Positions 1 to 6,450 of a DNA stretch of 12,223 nucleotides are shown here, piece by piece. The notes beneath the pieces were generated by a model. That model saw nothing but the letters and a program-made list of their open reading frames with translations, was not told the origin of the DNA and ran no database searches. Both the position numbers and the translations under genes were made by a program. Source of the stretch: Streptomyces alboflavus (GTDB lineage: Bacteria > Actinomycetota > Actinomycetes > Streptomycetales > Streptomycetaceae); assembly GCF_000716675.1 (NCBI RefSeq), contig NZ_JNXT01000114.1, forward strand, positions 1 to 12,223, read 5' to 3'. Numbering within the stretch: the first letter of the stretch is position 1; every line of letters starts with the position of its first letter.

Positions 1-2
1 CT

Positions 3-1034
3 CCCGCACCTCCGGCCCCCGCACCTCAGCCCGCCGCAGCCGCCCCCCCGCCCCCCCCACCCCCGGCCCCCGCGCCACAGCCCACAGCCGCCCCCGAGGC
101 GCCCACCCCGCCCGCGGGAACGAAACTCTGCGTCGCCTGCCGCTCCGGGCACGTCGCCCCCGACGGCTACTGCGAGAACTGCGGGCACGCCCAGCCGCGC
201 GAGCGCGACCACATGGAGCAGCAACTGGACGCGGTCGCCGCCGTCAGCGACCGGGGCCTGCGCCACCACCGCAACGAGGACGCGTTCGCGATCTCCGCGG
301 CCGCGCTGCCCGACGGCTCGCCCGCCGTCATCGCCGTCGTCTGCGACGGCGTCTCCTCGGCGACCCGCCCCGACGAGGCCTCCATGGCCGCGTCCCGCGC
401 CGCCGACGCCACCCTCCGGGCCGCCCTGCCGCGCGGCACCCACCCGCAGCAGGCCATGCACGAGGCGATCGTCGCCGCCGCCGAGGCCGTGAACGCGCTC
501 GCCGACGAACCCGCCGGCGCCCGCGAGCACAGCCCGCACCAGAACGCGCCCGCCTGCACCCTCGTCGGCGCCGTCGTCGCGGGCGGCCTGCTCGTCGTCG
601 GCTGGGTCGGCGACAGCCGTGTCTACTGGGTGCCGGTCGACCGCTCGGGCCCCGCCGCCCGCCTCACCGAGGACGACTCCTGGGCCGCCCAGATGGTCGC
701 CGCGGGCCTGATGAGCGAGGCCGAGGCGTACGCGGACGAGCGGGCGCACGCCATCACGGGCTGGCTCGGCGCCGACGCGTACGAACTGGAGCCGCACACC
801 GCTTCCTTCAAGCCGGACCGCCCGGGTGTGGTGGTGGTGTGCACGGACGGCCTGTGGAACTACGCGGAGGCGGCCGAGGAGATGGCCCGCGCCGTTCCCC
901 TCGACGCCGCCCGACGGCCGCTGCACAGCGCCCAGGTGCTCGTGGGCCACGCGCTCGACGGCGGGGGCCACGACAACGTAACAGTGGCGGTCCTGCCGTT
1001 CCCCGCCCCGCCGCAGGGGGCAGGATCGGCCTAG
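3..1034 (+). CDS. PP2C-family Ser/Thr protein phosphatase with N-terminal Pro-rich segment and zinc ribbon (5' partial)
   Basis: Metal-dependent Ser/Thr phosphatase expected to remove phosphate from targets of a Hanks-type kinase in the cytoplasm. The frame is open from the window edge, so the gene starts upstream; the ATG at 213 is internal, because the codons before it encode a clear zinc ribbon. Visible residues (counted from position 3): a Pro/Ala-rich stretch at 1-40, then C43-x2-C46-x10-C57-x2-C60, then the catalytic domain. PP2C motifs appear in order: RNEDAF, VVCDGV, GWVGDSRVYW, VVVCTDGLWN and GGHDNVTVAV. The metal-binding Asp residues in NED, CDG, TDG and HDN are all present, so it should be active. 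No signal peptide or membrane span is visible. It is followed on the same strand by VWA and FHA genes, which suggests a shared phospho-signalling job. The missing N-terminus may hold more domains. Family assignment is firm; the substrate is unknown. Confidence 0.93.
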   Translation, partial: PAPPAPAPQPAAAAPPPPPPPAPAPQPTAAPEAPTPPAGTKLCVACRSGHVAPDGYCENCGHAQPRERDHMEQQLDAVAAVSDRGLRHHRNEDAFAISAAALPDGSPAVIAVVCDGVSSATRPDEASMAASRAADATLRAALPRGTHPQQAMHEAIVAAAEAVNALADEPAGAREHSPHQNAPACTLVGAVVAGGLLVVGWVGDSRVYWVPVDRSGPAARLTEDDSWAAQMVAAGLMSEAEAYADERAHAITGWLGADAYELEPHTASFKPDRPGVVVVCTDGLWNYAEAAEEMARAVPLDAARRPLHSAQVLVGHALDGGGHDNVTVAVLPFPAPPQGAGSA

Positions 1035-1052
1035 CGCGGACGGGGACCGCGC
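1034..1052 (+). terminator. Hairpin directly after the phosphatase stop codon
   Basis: GCGCGG at 1034-1039 pairs with CCGCGC at 1047-1052 around a 7-nt loop and begins inside the TAG stop codon. More GC-rich self-complementary sequence follows (GCCGCGCGGCCGGCC). There is no T-tract, as is common for actinobacterial terminators. It could be a terminator, an attenuator or only GC-rich chance structure. Confidence 0.35.
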
Positions 1053-1155
1053 CGCGCGGCCGGCCGGTCGGTCTCCCGGTGCCTTTCGCGCCACCCGCGA
1101 CACCGGCACCATCCGCACGCGCGGGCACCGCGGCGGGCCGGCAGATCCGAGCCCG

Positions 1156-1185
1156 GTGGATAGAAGTTCTGTGGATAGAAGTCCT
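1156..1185 (+). repeat. Tandem 15-bp direct repeat upstream of the VWA gene
   Basis: Two adjacent 15-bp copies (1156-1170 and 1171-1185) begin GTGGATAGAAGT and differ at one position (gttct versus gtcct). They sit immediately before the ribosome binding site of the VWA gene. Each copy holds TAGAAG, five of six matches to the Streptomyces -10 consensus TAGRRT. No good -35 is seen 17 bp upstream. This could be a duplicated -10 region or an operator; the role is inferred from position only. Confidence 0.6.
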
Positions 1186-1202
1186 AGGGGGGAGCAACGT
1201 CC

Positions 1203-2546
1203 ATGGCCAATTTCTCCAAGTCGAACGTTCCGCAGTTCACCGTCGACGTCTACCAGAACGAGTACCTGCCCGAGGGCGGCCGTGAGGTCAACGCGATCGC
1301 CACGGTCACCTCGACCGGCGGCGGCACGATCGGCGCCGCGGTCGGCGCGCCCCATCTGTACGCGGTGGGCGACGGCCCCGACGCCGCGGTCGCGATCATG
1401 GTCGACTGCTCAGGATCCATGGACTACCCGCCGACGAAGATGCGCGGCGCCCGCGACGCCACCGCCGCCGCGATCGACGCCCTGCGCGACGGCGTGCACT
1501 TCGCCGTCGTCGGCGGCACCCACGTCGCCACGGAGGTCTACCCCGGCGGCGGCCGCCTCGCCGTCGCGGGCCCGGGGACCCGCGCCCAGGCCAAGGAGGC
1601 CCTGCGCAAGCTCAGCGCGGGCGGCGGCACCGCCATCGGCACCTGGCTGCGCCTCGCCGACCGCCTCCTCGCCTCCGCCGACGTCTCCATCAGACACGGC
1701 ATCCTGCTCACCGACGGCCGCAACGAACACGAGTCACCGGAGGACCTGCGCGCCTCCCTCGACGCCTGCGCGGGCCGGTTCACCTGTGACGCGCGCGGCG
1801 TCGGCACCGACTGGGAAGTGAAAGAGGTCACAGGCATCGCCTCGGCGCTGCTCGGCACCGCCGACATCGTCGCCGACCCCGCGGGCCTCGCCGCCGACTT
1901 CACGCAGATGATGGAGTCGGCCATGGGCAAGGAGGTCGCCGACGTCAGTCTGCGGCTGTGGACCCCCATGGGCGTGGAGATCGTGTTCGTGAAGCAAGTG
2001 GCACCCACGGTCGAGGAGTTGACCGACCGCCGCACCGAGGCGGGACCCCGTGCGGGTGACTATCCCACCGGCTCCTGGGGCGACGAGTCCCGCGACTACC
2101 ACGTCTGTGTACGCGTCCCCGGCGCCGAGCTCGGCCAGGAGATGCTCGCCGCCCGCGTATCGCTCGTCGTCCCGGCCGCCGACGGCACCGTGCAGACCCT
2201 GTCCCAGGGCCTGGTCCGGGCCGTCTGGACGGACGACATGGCGGCGTCCACCTCCATCAATCCGCAGGTCGCGCACTACACGGGCCAGGCGGAACTGGCC
2301 CAGGTCATCCAGCAGGGCCTCGACGCCCGCAAATCGGGCGATTACGACGGAGCAACGGCCAAACTGGGCCGGGCCGTTCAGCTCGCGAGCGCATCCGGCA
2401 ACGCGGACACCGCCAAGCTCCTTTCCAAGGTGGTGGACGTGGTCGACGCCGCGACAGGTACTGTTCGATTGAAGGCGCGGGTCGCCGAGGCGGACGAGAT
2501 GACACTCGAGACGCGCTCGACGAAAACGGTCCGCGTGAAGAAGTAG
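1203..2546 (+). CDS. VWA-domain protein with intact MIDAS site
   Basis: Protein of 447 aa without signal peptide or membrane span, so cytoplasmic. A von Willebrand factor A domain spans about residues 60-240. The MIDAS metal site is complete: D68-C-S70-G-S72, T143 in GGGTAIG and D171 in LLTDGR. The middle part (about 240-350) looks beta-rich. The C-terminal 100 residues (from HYTGQAELAQ) look helical and TPR-like, with A/L-rich helices, and end in a basic TKTVRVKK tail. VWA domains usually mediate metal-dependent protein binding, so an adaptor role is inferred. The ATG at 1203 is preceded by a strong ribosome binding site, AGGGGGGAG at 1186-1194. The gap of 168 bp to the phosphatase contains a hairpin and the tandem repeat, so it may have its own promoter. 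Position between PP2C and FHA genes points to a phospho-signalling complex. The partner is unknown. Confidence 0.93.
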   Translation: MANFSKSNVPQFTVDVYQNEYLPEGGREVNAIATVTSTGGGTIGAAVGAPHLYAVGDGPDAAVAIMVDCSGSMDYPPTKMRGARDATAAAIDALRDGVHFAVVGGTHVATEVYPGGGRLAVAGPGTRAQAKEALRKLSAGGGTAIGTWLRLADRLLASADVSIRHGILLTDGRNEHESPEDLRASLDACAGRFTCDARGVGTDWEVKEVTGIASALLGTADIVADPAGLAADFTQMMESAMGKEVADVSLRLWTPMGVEIVFVKQVAPTVEELTDRRTEAGPRAGDYPTGSWGDESRDYHVCVRVPGAELGQEMLAARVSLVVPAADGTVQTLSQGLVRAVWTDDMAASTSINPQVAHYTGQAELAQVIQQGLDARKSGDYDGATAKLGRAVQLASASGNADTAKLLSKVVDVVDAATGTVRLKARVAEADEMTLETRSTKTVRVKK

Positions 2547-2608
2547 CAGGGCGTCCCTCGGCGTCCGGACGGCGTCCCGTACGCCGAGTACGCCCCGCGT
2601 ACGCCCTG
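2547..2608 (+). repeat. Phased direct and inverted repeat array between VWA and FHA genes
   Basis: GGCGTCC occurs three times (2550-2556, 2560-2566, 2571-2577), spaced 10 and 11 bp. It is followed by TACGCC three times (2580-2585, 2589-2594, 2600-2605), spaced 9 and 11 bp. The two sets are complementary in GGCGT/ACGCC. An outer 8-bp inverted repeat pairs CAGGGCGT (2547-2554) with ACGCCCTG (2601-2608), and an inner hairpin pairs CGGCGT (2570-2575) with ACGCCG (2581-2586) over 5 nt. It starts right after the VWA stop codon. It may act as a terminator, an mRNA-stabilising structure or a protein-binding array. Confidence 0.6.
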
Positions 2609-2674
2609 TCAGTACCGGAAGAACGCCAGTGCACGCGGCCCACGGGCCGGAGAAGGAGAGGGGGAAGCGCCGAC

Positions 2675-4798
2675 ATGCCGACCTGCCCGAACGGACACCA
2701 GTCGGGTTCCGACGACTGGTGCGAGGTCTGCGGTCACCGCATGGCCGGTGCCGTACCACCGCCGCCTCCGCCACCGCCCCCGGCCGCCGGCTACGGCCAG
2801 CCGCAGGGCCCCGGCGGCCCCGGCCAGCCCAGTGGTCCTGGTGGCCCCGGCCAGCCCGGCGGCCCCGGTCAGCCCGGCCGCTCGCACCTCTCCGCGGTGC
2901 CGGACCTCGGGCCCGAGCCCGAGCTCTGCCCGCAGTGCCGCACGCCCCGCGAGGCCAACGCGCCGTTCTGCGAGGAGTGCCGGTGGAACTTCCTCACGGG
3001 TACGGCGACGTCGTACACGCCTGCCGCGCCTAATCCGCCGCTGCCCACGGGTGGGGCGGGGCGGCCCGGTGGTCCAGGTGGGCCTGGTGGGCCGGGGATG
3101 CCTGGGCCCGGTGGGCCTGGTGGGCCCGGTGCCGGTGGCCCGGGTGGACCCGGTGGTCCGGGCGGGCCCGGCGGTCCTGGCTTTGGTGGGCGTGGGCCGG
3201 GTGCCGGTGGGCCCGGTGCCGGTCCTGGTGGGTACGGGTACCCGCAGCAGGGTCCCGGTCAGCCCGGTGGTCCGGGGCAGCCCGGTGGCCCTGGGCAGCC
3301 CGGGGGTCCTGGTCCCGGCGGTCCCGGTGGGTACGGCTACCCGCCGCAAGGTCCGGGGCAGCCTGGTGGTCCCGGTCAGAACGGTGGACCCGGCCAGCCT
3401 GGGGGTCCCGGTGCCGGTGGGCCTGGTCCCGGCGGTCCCGGTGGGTACGGCTACCCGCCGCAGGGTCCCGGGCAGCCCGGTGGGCCCAATGGTCCGGGTG
3501 GTCCGGGTGGTCCCGGTGAGCCCGGCCGACCTGGTGGGTTCGACGGTCCCGGTGGTCCGGGTGGTCCCGGCCAGCCTGGCGGTCCCGGCCGACCCGGTGG
3601 GTTCGACGGTCCCGGTGGATTCGACGGCCCCGGTGGGCCCGGTCCCGGTGCGCACGGCGGTCCTGGTGGGCCCGGCCCGGGCGGTCCCGGCGGCCCGGGT
3701 GCTCCTGGCGCCCCCAACCCCTCCCAGCAGTTCCAGCAGGGCCCTCCCCCGCCCCCGCCGGGCCCCGGCGCTCCGGGCGGCCCCGGTGGACCTGGCGGCC
3801 CAGGTGCTCCCGGCGGCCCGGGTGGCCCCGGCGGCCCCAACGGCCCCGGCACCACCTCCCCGACCGGCCAGCAGTCCCCCGGCCCCGGCCAGGACCCGTT
3901 CGGCTACCAGGGCTCCCGGCCCTCGCAGATGAACCGCCCCGCCGAGCCGATCCCGCCGTTCGGCAACGGCGGCGCCCCCGGCGACCCGGGCTCCGCGCCC
4001 GGACCGAACGGACCCGGTGGACCCGGCGCGGGCCCCGGCGGCCCCGGCGGGCCGAACGGACCCGGCGCCCCGCAGGCGTTCCAGCAGCAGGGCCCGCCCG
4101 CACCCCCCGCGTTCCCGCAGGAGACGGGCGCCCCGCAGGGCCCGCCGCCCCCGCCCGGCCAGGGCGGCCCCGGTGGACCTGGCGGACCCGGTGGACCCGG
4201 CGCGGGCCCCGGTGGCCCCGGCGCGCCCTCCTTCGGCGGCGGGGACGACTGGGTCCTCTCCCCGCCCTCGGGCTCCGCGCCCGGCCAGGGTCACCCCGGC
4301 GGCCCGGGCGGTCCCGGTGGCCCCGGCGCCCCGGCCCAGCAGCCCCCGCAGGGCTACCCCGGCCAGGGCGGTCAGCCCCAGCCGACGGGACCCGGTTCCT
4401 GGACCGCGACCATCGGCCCCGACCGTGACTACTTCATGGCGATGATGCAGCGCAGCGGCCCCGAGGCCGCGGGCCTGAACCTGCCCGCGTACTCCCCGGA
4501 GCAGCAGCGTCCGCTGATCGGCAACCAGATCACGATCGGCCGCCGCCGCCACTCCACCGGCGACACCCCCGACATCGACCTGTCGGTGCCGCCGGAGGAC
4601 CCGGGCGTATCGCACCAGCACGCGGTCCTGGTCCAGCAGCCGGACGGCGGCTGGGCGGTCGTCGACCAGAACTCGACCAACGGCACCACGGTCAACAACG
4701 GCGAGGAGCCCATCCAGCCCTTCGTCCCGATCCCGCTCCAGGACGGCGACCGCGTGCACGTCGGCGCCTGGACGACGATCACCGTCCGCCGGGACTGA
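2675..4798 (+). CDS. FHA-domain protein with zinc knuckles and a long collagen-like Gly/Pro linker
   Basis: Protein of 707 aa. Residues 4-19 form a CPNGH...CEVC zinc knuckle (C4, H8, C16, C19), and a second ribbon is C84-x2-C87-x10-C98-x2-C101. Residues 24-75 and about 117-595 are Gly/Pro/Gln-rich with GPGGPG and GQPGGPG repeats. The last 100 residues are an FHA domain, the phosphothreonine-binding fold: G622-R623, S646-H-Q-H649-A, and NSTNGT at 669-674 are the conserved recognition positions. No signal peptide is seen, so the collagen-like part is a cytoplasmic linker and not surface collagen. The likely role is a reader that docks on proteins phosphorylated by a kinase opposed by the upstream PP2C. 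The ATG follows a strong AAGGAGAGGGGG at 2653-2664. A second FHA-like scaffold job is possible; the binding partner is unknown. The exact number of repeats may vary between strains or assemblies. Confidence 0.93.
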   Translation: MPTCPNGHQSGSDDWCEVCGHRMAGAVPPPPPPPPPAAGYGQPQGPGGPGQPSGPGGPGQPGGPGQPGRSHLSAVPDLGPEPELCPQCRTPREANAPFCEECRWNFLTGTATSYTPAAPNPPLPTGGAGRPGGPGGPGGPGMPGPGGPGGPGAGGPGGPGGPGGPGGPGFGGRGPGAGGPGAGPGGYGYPQQGPGQPGGPGQPGGPGQPGGPGPGGPGGYGYPPQGPGQPGGPGQNGGPGQPGGPGAGGPGPGGPGGYGYPPQGPGQPGGPNGPGGPGGPGEPGRPGGFDGPGGPGGPGQPGGPGRPGGFDGPGGFDGPGGPGPGAHGGPGGPGPGGPGGPGAPGAPNPSQQFQQGPPPPPPGPGAPGGPGGPGGPGAPGGPGGPGGPNGPGTTSPTGQQSPGPGQDPFGYQGSRPSQMNRPAEPIPPFGNGGAPGDPGSAPGPNGPGGPGAGPGGPGGPNGPGAPQAFQQQGPPAPPAFPQETGAPQGPPPPPGQGGPGGPGGPGGPGAGPGGPGAPSFGGGDDWVLSPPSGSAPGQGHPGGPGGPGGPGAPAQQPPQGYPGQGGQPQPTGPGSWTATIGPDRDYFMAMMQRSGPEAAGLNLPAYSPEQQRPLIGNQITIGRRRHSTGDTPDIDLSVPPEDPGVSHQHAVLVQQPDGGWAVVDQNSTNGTTVNNGEEPIQPFVPIPLQDGDRVHVGAWTTITVRRD
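3052..3720 (+). repeat. Dense collagen-like coding repeat rich in GGT/GGG codons
   Basis: This part of the FHA gene is made almost wholly of Gly-Pro-Gly type units. Gly is often encoded by GGT or GGG and Pro often by CCT or CCG, whereas flanking parts of the same gene prefer GGC and CCC. The coding strand is therefore rich in short G runs. A stretch at 3080-3106 has four G runs of three or more with loops of 6, 2 and 6 nt, fitting a simple quadruplex pattern. Confidence 0.75.
3308..3462 (+). repeat. 41-bp perfect direct repeats, period 114 bp
   Basis: Positions 3308-3348 and 3422-3462 are identical over 41 bp, exactly 114 bp (38 codons) apart, and encode the GPGGPGGYGYPPQ unit. A diverged third copy with GYGYPQQ lies at about 3221-3250, 99 bp before the second. 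Exact identity at the DNA level suggests recent in-frame duplication by slippage or unequal recombination. Confidence 0.85.
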
Positions 4799-4826
4799 CC
4801 CCGCCGGAAGGCTCACCCGCACCACC

Positions 4827-4876
4827 GAAGGGCCGTACGCCCGCCGCCGTCACAGCGGCCAGGCGTACGGCCCTTC
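4827..4876. terminator. Bidirectional terminator, perfect 15-bp inverted repeat
   Basis: The arm 4827-4841 (GAAGGGCCGTACGCC) is the exact reverse complement of 4862-4876. The 20-nt middle contains a further GCCGC/GCGGC stem (4843-4847 with 4855-4859, 7-nt loop). It lies between the convergent FHA and methyltransferase genes. The right arm lies inside the last codons of the methyltransferase gene (EGPYA), whose stop is at 4850-4852. Very likely terminates transcription from both sides. Confidence 0.85.
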
Positions 4877-5848
4877 CGGGTCGTCCAGCCACGCCCACGC
4901 GTACGGCCCGCTGACCGTCACCCCGAACCGTTCCCGCACCGGCCGCCGCTCCCGCTGCCACAGCGCGAGCGCCTCGTGCGGGTCGAGGCTGCCCGCCGTG
5001 AGTTCGAGCAGGAACCGGAACAGCTCGCTCTGCAGCGCCCGGCGCGGCAGCCCGCCGATGTGCTGGTCGGGCCGCGCGGGCGCGCTGCCGCCGCGCAGCG
5101 GCACGAAGTACGCGGGCGTGTGCAGGAACCGCCCCTCCGCGTGCTCGGCGTCCGTGACCCGCAGCGCGATCAGGCCGGTCGCGAGGGGCGCGAGGATCCG
5201 CGCGCCGGGTCGACACTGCGCGAGCCAGGCCCGCGGCACCGAGCTGAGCGTGCACGTGGCGATGATCCGGTCGAAGGGCGCCCGGCGCGGACAGCCCGCG
5301 GCGCCGTCGCCGGTCGCGACGACCGGCCGGTACCCGGCGGCCGTCAGATGCCGCCGCGCGGACTCGGTGATCTCCGGGTCGAGGTCGATCGTGGTGACGT
5401 GCTCGTCGCCGAGCCGGTGCGCGAGCAGCGCCGCGTTGTAGCCCGTACCGGCGCCGATCTCCAGGACGTCGTGCGGCGCCCCGTCCCCGATCTCCAGCTC
5501 GACGAGCATCTTCGCCATCAGCGAGGGCTGGCTGCTGGACGAGACCAGCTCCCCGTCCCGTACCCGTGTGGCAAGGGGCGCGTCCGCATACGCCCCGCGC
5601 AGCCACCGCCCCCGCCGCACCGGGTCGGGGTCCTCGCCCCACATCCGCTCGTACCCGCCGCCCGTGCTCACGTAGTAGTACGGCACGAACAGGTGCCGCG
5701 GCACCGCCTGGAACGCCTCCCGCCAGGCAGGGTCGTCGTCCCAGGCCCCGCCGGCCTCGATCTCCCGCACCAGACCGGCCCGTGCCTCGGCCGCCCGGAC
5801 GGGGTCGGATCCCCCGGGTTCGTCAGCAAGTGGAGCCCTCGCACCCAT
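4850..5848 (-). CDS. SAM-dependent methyltransferase, protein-L-isoaspartate O-methyltransferase-like
   Basis: Protein of 332 aa from the chosen ATG. The PCMT-like features are PRHLFVPYYYV near residue 50, a SSSSQPSLMAKML segment in the place of the family's TISAPHMHA, motif I VLEIGAGTGYNAALL at 128-142, acidic DLDPE at 155-159, GDGAAG at 180-185, and FDRIIATCTLSSVP at 192-205. The family transfers methyl groups from SAM to protein or peptide carboxylates, classically for isoaspartyl repair. Related actinobacterial enzymes modify peptides, but no peptide-biosynthesis gene is near. Roughly 100 extra C-terminal residues go beyond the classic enzyme. The frame is open to an ATG at 5956, but that would overlap the divergent globin start, so ATG 5848 is preferred; a GGGGG lies only 2 nt before it. 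The first nine codons use AGG, CTT and CCA, unlike the rest, so a slightly later start is possible. Confidence 0.85.
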   Translation of the reverse strand: MGARAPLADEPGGSDPVRAAEARAGLVREIEAGGAWDDDPAWREAFQAVPRHLFVPYYYVSTGGGYERMWGEDPDPVRRGRWLRGAYADAPLATRVRDGELVSSSSQPSLMAKMLVELEIGDGAPHDVLEIGAGTGYNAALLAHRLGDEHVTTIDLDPEITESARRHLTAAGYRPVVATGDGAAGCPRRAPFDRIIATCTLSSVPRAWLAQCRPGARILAPLATGLIALRVTDAEHAEGRFLHTPAYFVPLRGGSAPARPDQHIGGLPRRALQSELFRFLLELTAGSLDPHEALALWQRERRPVRERFGVTVSGPYAWAWLDDPEGPYAWPL

Positions 5849-5933
5849 ACCCCCACTGTGCTGCCCCGGGCCGCTCGATGCGAGTGGTCCTAAGCCTTCC
5901 GTCCTCGTCCGTCGCGTCTGAGACCATGGAGGA
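5849..5933. promoter_or_regulatory. Divergent promoter region between methyltransferase and globin genes
   Basis: The two genes diverge here, so this 85-bp gap must hold or adjoin the promoters of both. I see no convincing -35/-10 pair. A weak inverted repeat CCACT (5853-5857) / AGTGG (5883-5887) spans it. The assignment rests on gene orientation only. Confidence 0.4.
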
Positions 5934-6338
5934 GTGAATGAGATCCCGCGCGGCACGCTTCAGGAGCAGACCTTCTACGAACAGGTCGGCGGCGAGGAGA
6001 CCTTCAGGCGCCTGGTGCACCACTTCTACCAGGGAGTCGCACAGGACCCGCTGCTCCGGCCGATGTACCCGGAGGAGGACCTGGGCCCGGCCGAGGAACG
6101 CCTCGCCCTGTTCCTGATGCAGTACTGGGGCGGCCCCCGCACCTACAGCGACAACCGCGGCCACCCCCGCCTGCGCATGCGCCACGCGCCCTTCACGGTC
6201 AACAGGGAAGCCCACGACGCCTGGCTCAAGCACATGCGCACCGCCGTCGACGCCCTCGACCTCTCCGAGGAACACGAGCGCACCCTCTGGAACTACCTGA
6301 CGTACGCGGCGGCCTCCATGGTCAACACCCCGGGCTGA
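5934..6338 (+). CDS. glbO: Group II truncated haemoglobin (trHbO)
   Basis: A 134-aa haem-binding globin of the 2-over-2 fold, closely resembling mycobacterial trHbO. Key residues line up: Tyr32 (B10, HHFYQGV), Tyr45 (CD1, PMYPEED), proximal His84 (F8, RMRHAPF) and Trp97 (G8, DAWLKHM). The conserved QYWGGPRTYS and RGHPRLRMRHAPF blocks are intact. The family binds O2, NO and other ligands; roles in oxygen handling, peroxide chemistry or NO defence have been proposed. The start is a GTG at 5934; GGAGG at 5928-5932 leaves only 1 nt of spacing, so initiation may be leaderless or weak. An ATG at 5938 is out of frame. A mini-ORF ATG-GAG-GAG-TGA (5926-5937) overlaps the start. No downstream in-frame start would keep the conserved N-terminal helix. 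Divergent from the methyltransferase gene. Confidence 0.95.
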   Translation: MNEIPRGTLQEQTFYEQVGGEETFRRLVHHFYQGVAQDPLLRPMYPEEDLGPAEERLALFLMQYWGGPRTYSDNRGHPRLRMRHAPFTVNREAHDAWLKHMRTAVDALDLSEEHERTLWNYLTYAAASMVNTPG

Positions 6339-6388
6339 CCGCCTCGCCCGCCTGCCCTCGGCGAAGCCATCACCCTTGATCGCCTCTA

Positions 6389-6420
6389 GCCTGTGGGCAG
6401 GCGTTCCGCAGGGCGGAACG
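6389..6420. terminator. Hairpin pair between convergent globin and 228-aa gene
   Basis: CGTTCCGC (6402-6409) pairs perfectly with GCGGAACG (6413-6420) over a 3-nt loop. Just before it GCCTG (6389-6393) can pair with CAGGC (6398-6402). The site lies in the 112-bp convergent gap, 50-80 bases after the globin stop and 30-60 bases after the stop of the opposite gene, so it probably terminates both units. Confidence 0.75.
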
Positions 6421-6450
6421 GGTGGGCACAGCCACGGCCGACGGTCAGCT

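Noticed and set aside
213..1034. Phosphatase starting at the ATG at 213
   Set aside because: The same frame continues upstream to the window edge and encodes a complete zinc ribbon, so the ATG is internal.
3052..3720. CRISPR array or surface collagen
   Set aside because: The repeats are in-frame Gly/Pro codons without regular spacers, and the protein lacks a secretion signal.
2609..4825. 738-codon open frame on the minus strand across the FHA gene
   Set aside because: It is the antisense shadow of the GC-rich Gly/Pro repeat, reading as Thr/Gly/Arg low complexity with no domain, and it runs through the terminator at 4827.
5849..5956. N-terminal extension of the methyltransferase to the ATG at 5956
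   Set aside because: It would overlap the divergent globin start and the added residues do not resemble the family; ATG 5848 is preferred.
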